A stretch of DNA of 64,000 nt from Sedimenticola thiotaurini (GTDB lineage: Bacteria; Pseudomonadota; Gammaproteobacteria; Chromatiales; Chromatiaceae), in contig NZ_CP011412.1 in the NCBI RefSeq assembly GCF_001007875.1, positions 1,550,001 to 1,614,000 on the forward strand, read 5' to 3'. Position numbers and translations under genes: made by a program. A model generated the notes under the pieces. The model was given only the letters and a program-made list of their open reading frames with translations. It was not told the DNA's origin and ran no database searches. Shown here piece after piece: positions 63,508 through 64,000 of this stretch (positions within the stretch are counted from its first letter, which is position 1; each line of letters opens with the position of its first letter).

Positions 63508-64000
63508 TCAGGATTCGTTCAGCAGATCCTGTAACCCTATGTGCTTTGGGGGATCGATCCACTTTTCGATCTTGATCGCATAATGCCCATCCGATACGCC
63601 TACACGTCCGGAAAATATCGGCACATCCGCTGCCATCACTTCCACCACCTGGGGGATATCCATCGGTATCACATCGCCCTTTTGCAGCTCAGCCAGCTCC
63701 CGCATACTCAAAGTGGTTTCACAAAAAATCGTGGAGAGTTCCACTGAAACGTCCATGATCTCGTCCTTCAGGGCGATCACCCAGCGCTCATCCTTATCGC
63801 CCCGATCCGACTGCACACCGGCATCCAGAAGATCGCGAATCGGCTCAATCATGGAGTAAGGCATGCAGATATGCATATCGCCGCCGCCCGCTTCCAGATC
63901 GACATGAAACGAGGTCACCACCACCACTTCCGAGGGACTCACAATATTGGCGAACTGGGGATTAACCTCGGAGCCGACACACTCAAATTTCAACGGCAAT
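63508..64000 (-). CDS. fliM: Flagellar motor switch protein FliM (N-terminal part beyond window)
   Basis: The C-terminal 163 residues of FliM: NIVSPSEVVVVTSFHVDL and MPYSMIEPIRDLLDAG of the middle domain, then the SpoA-like C-terminal domain (LAELQKGDVIPMDIP). The frame is open at the window end, so the CheY-binding N-terminus is not seen. Confidence 0.95.
   Translation of the reverse strand, partial: LPLKFECVGSEVNPQFANIVSPSEVVVVTSFHVDLEAGGGDMHICMPYSMIEPIRDLLDAGVQSDRGDKDERWVIALKDEIMDVSVELSTIFCETTLSMRELAELQKGDVIPMDIPQVVEVMAADVPIFSGRVGVSDGHYAIKIEKWIDPPKHIGLQDLLNES

Overview
The window reads as chromosomal DNA of a free-swimming gammaproteobacterium. The evidence is a polar-flagellum and chemotaxis cluster ordered as in Pseudomonas-type bacteria (fliMNOPQR-flhB-flhA-flhF-flhG-fliA-cheYZAB-motCD-parA-cheW), class I polyhydroxyalkanoate genes, an assimilatory APS-reductase-type CysH, and gammaproteobacterial-looking Zur and Fur operators. 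A relative of sulfur-oxidising Chromatiales/Sedimenticolaceae is plausible, but that is inference and no genus can be fixed from the sequence alone. Gene density is high. No prophage, insertion sequence or CRISPR array is visible.

Layout. 1-3003: ferrous-iron uptake (feoB, cut by the window edge, and two feoA) under a Fur box. 3461-6762: katG and a lipoprotein hydrolase. 6902-21158: a large zinc-homeostasis island. Its minus-strand arm runs nicO, znuA, znuC, znuB, zur, zrgA, an ABC ATPase/permease pair and a DUF3299 lipoprotein. Its plus-strand arm runs a COG0523 GTPase (frameshifted), a possible 21-residue ORF, a YidD-like gene, a gamma-carbonic anhydrase and a paralogue-type thrS. A third arm holds two DUF1826 genes (the first with an in-frame amber codon) and a DUF1007 gene. 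Three Zur-box-like palindromes sit in front of these arms. 21371-22566: tRNA-Ser(GGA) flanked on both sides by unrelated tandem repeat arrays. 22630-24158: YbaK-type deacylase and a methyltransferase. 24315-28302: sulfur assimilation (cysH, thioredoxin-like protein, TauE-type permease, large siroheme sulfite reductase). 28396-34876: a five-gene iron-linked imelysin/dihaem-protein operon behind a second Fur box. 35093-39483: polyhydroxyalkanoate metabolism (phaB, phasins, a phaC with a C-terminal helix-hairpin-helix domain) with conserved TTGTGC-N3-GCACAA palindromes. 39562-45372: an OmpA-like lipoprotein, DUF2058, a class II aldolase, modBC without modA, mobB, DUF4197 and a small secreted protein. 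45845-64000: chemotaxis, stator and flagellar export genes, running out of the window inside fliM.

How the parts work together. Metal supply dominates the first half: ferrous iron (Feo), zinc (Znu, Zrg-like, NicO, Zur) and an imelysin locus, each with an appropriate operator. The zinc island combines uptake with apparent back-up enzymes (carbonic anhydrase, ThrRS, YidD-like protein), a COG0523 metallochaperone-type GTPase and two poorly characterised families, DUF1826 and DUF1007. That makes it the most interesting locus here. The second half is mostly standard motility and carbon-storage biology. Three oddities there deserve attention: the PhaC domain fusion, the sulfite reductase with cluster-type cysteines in both halves, and the triplicated CheA linker motif.
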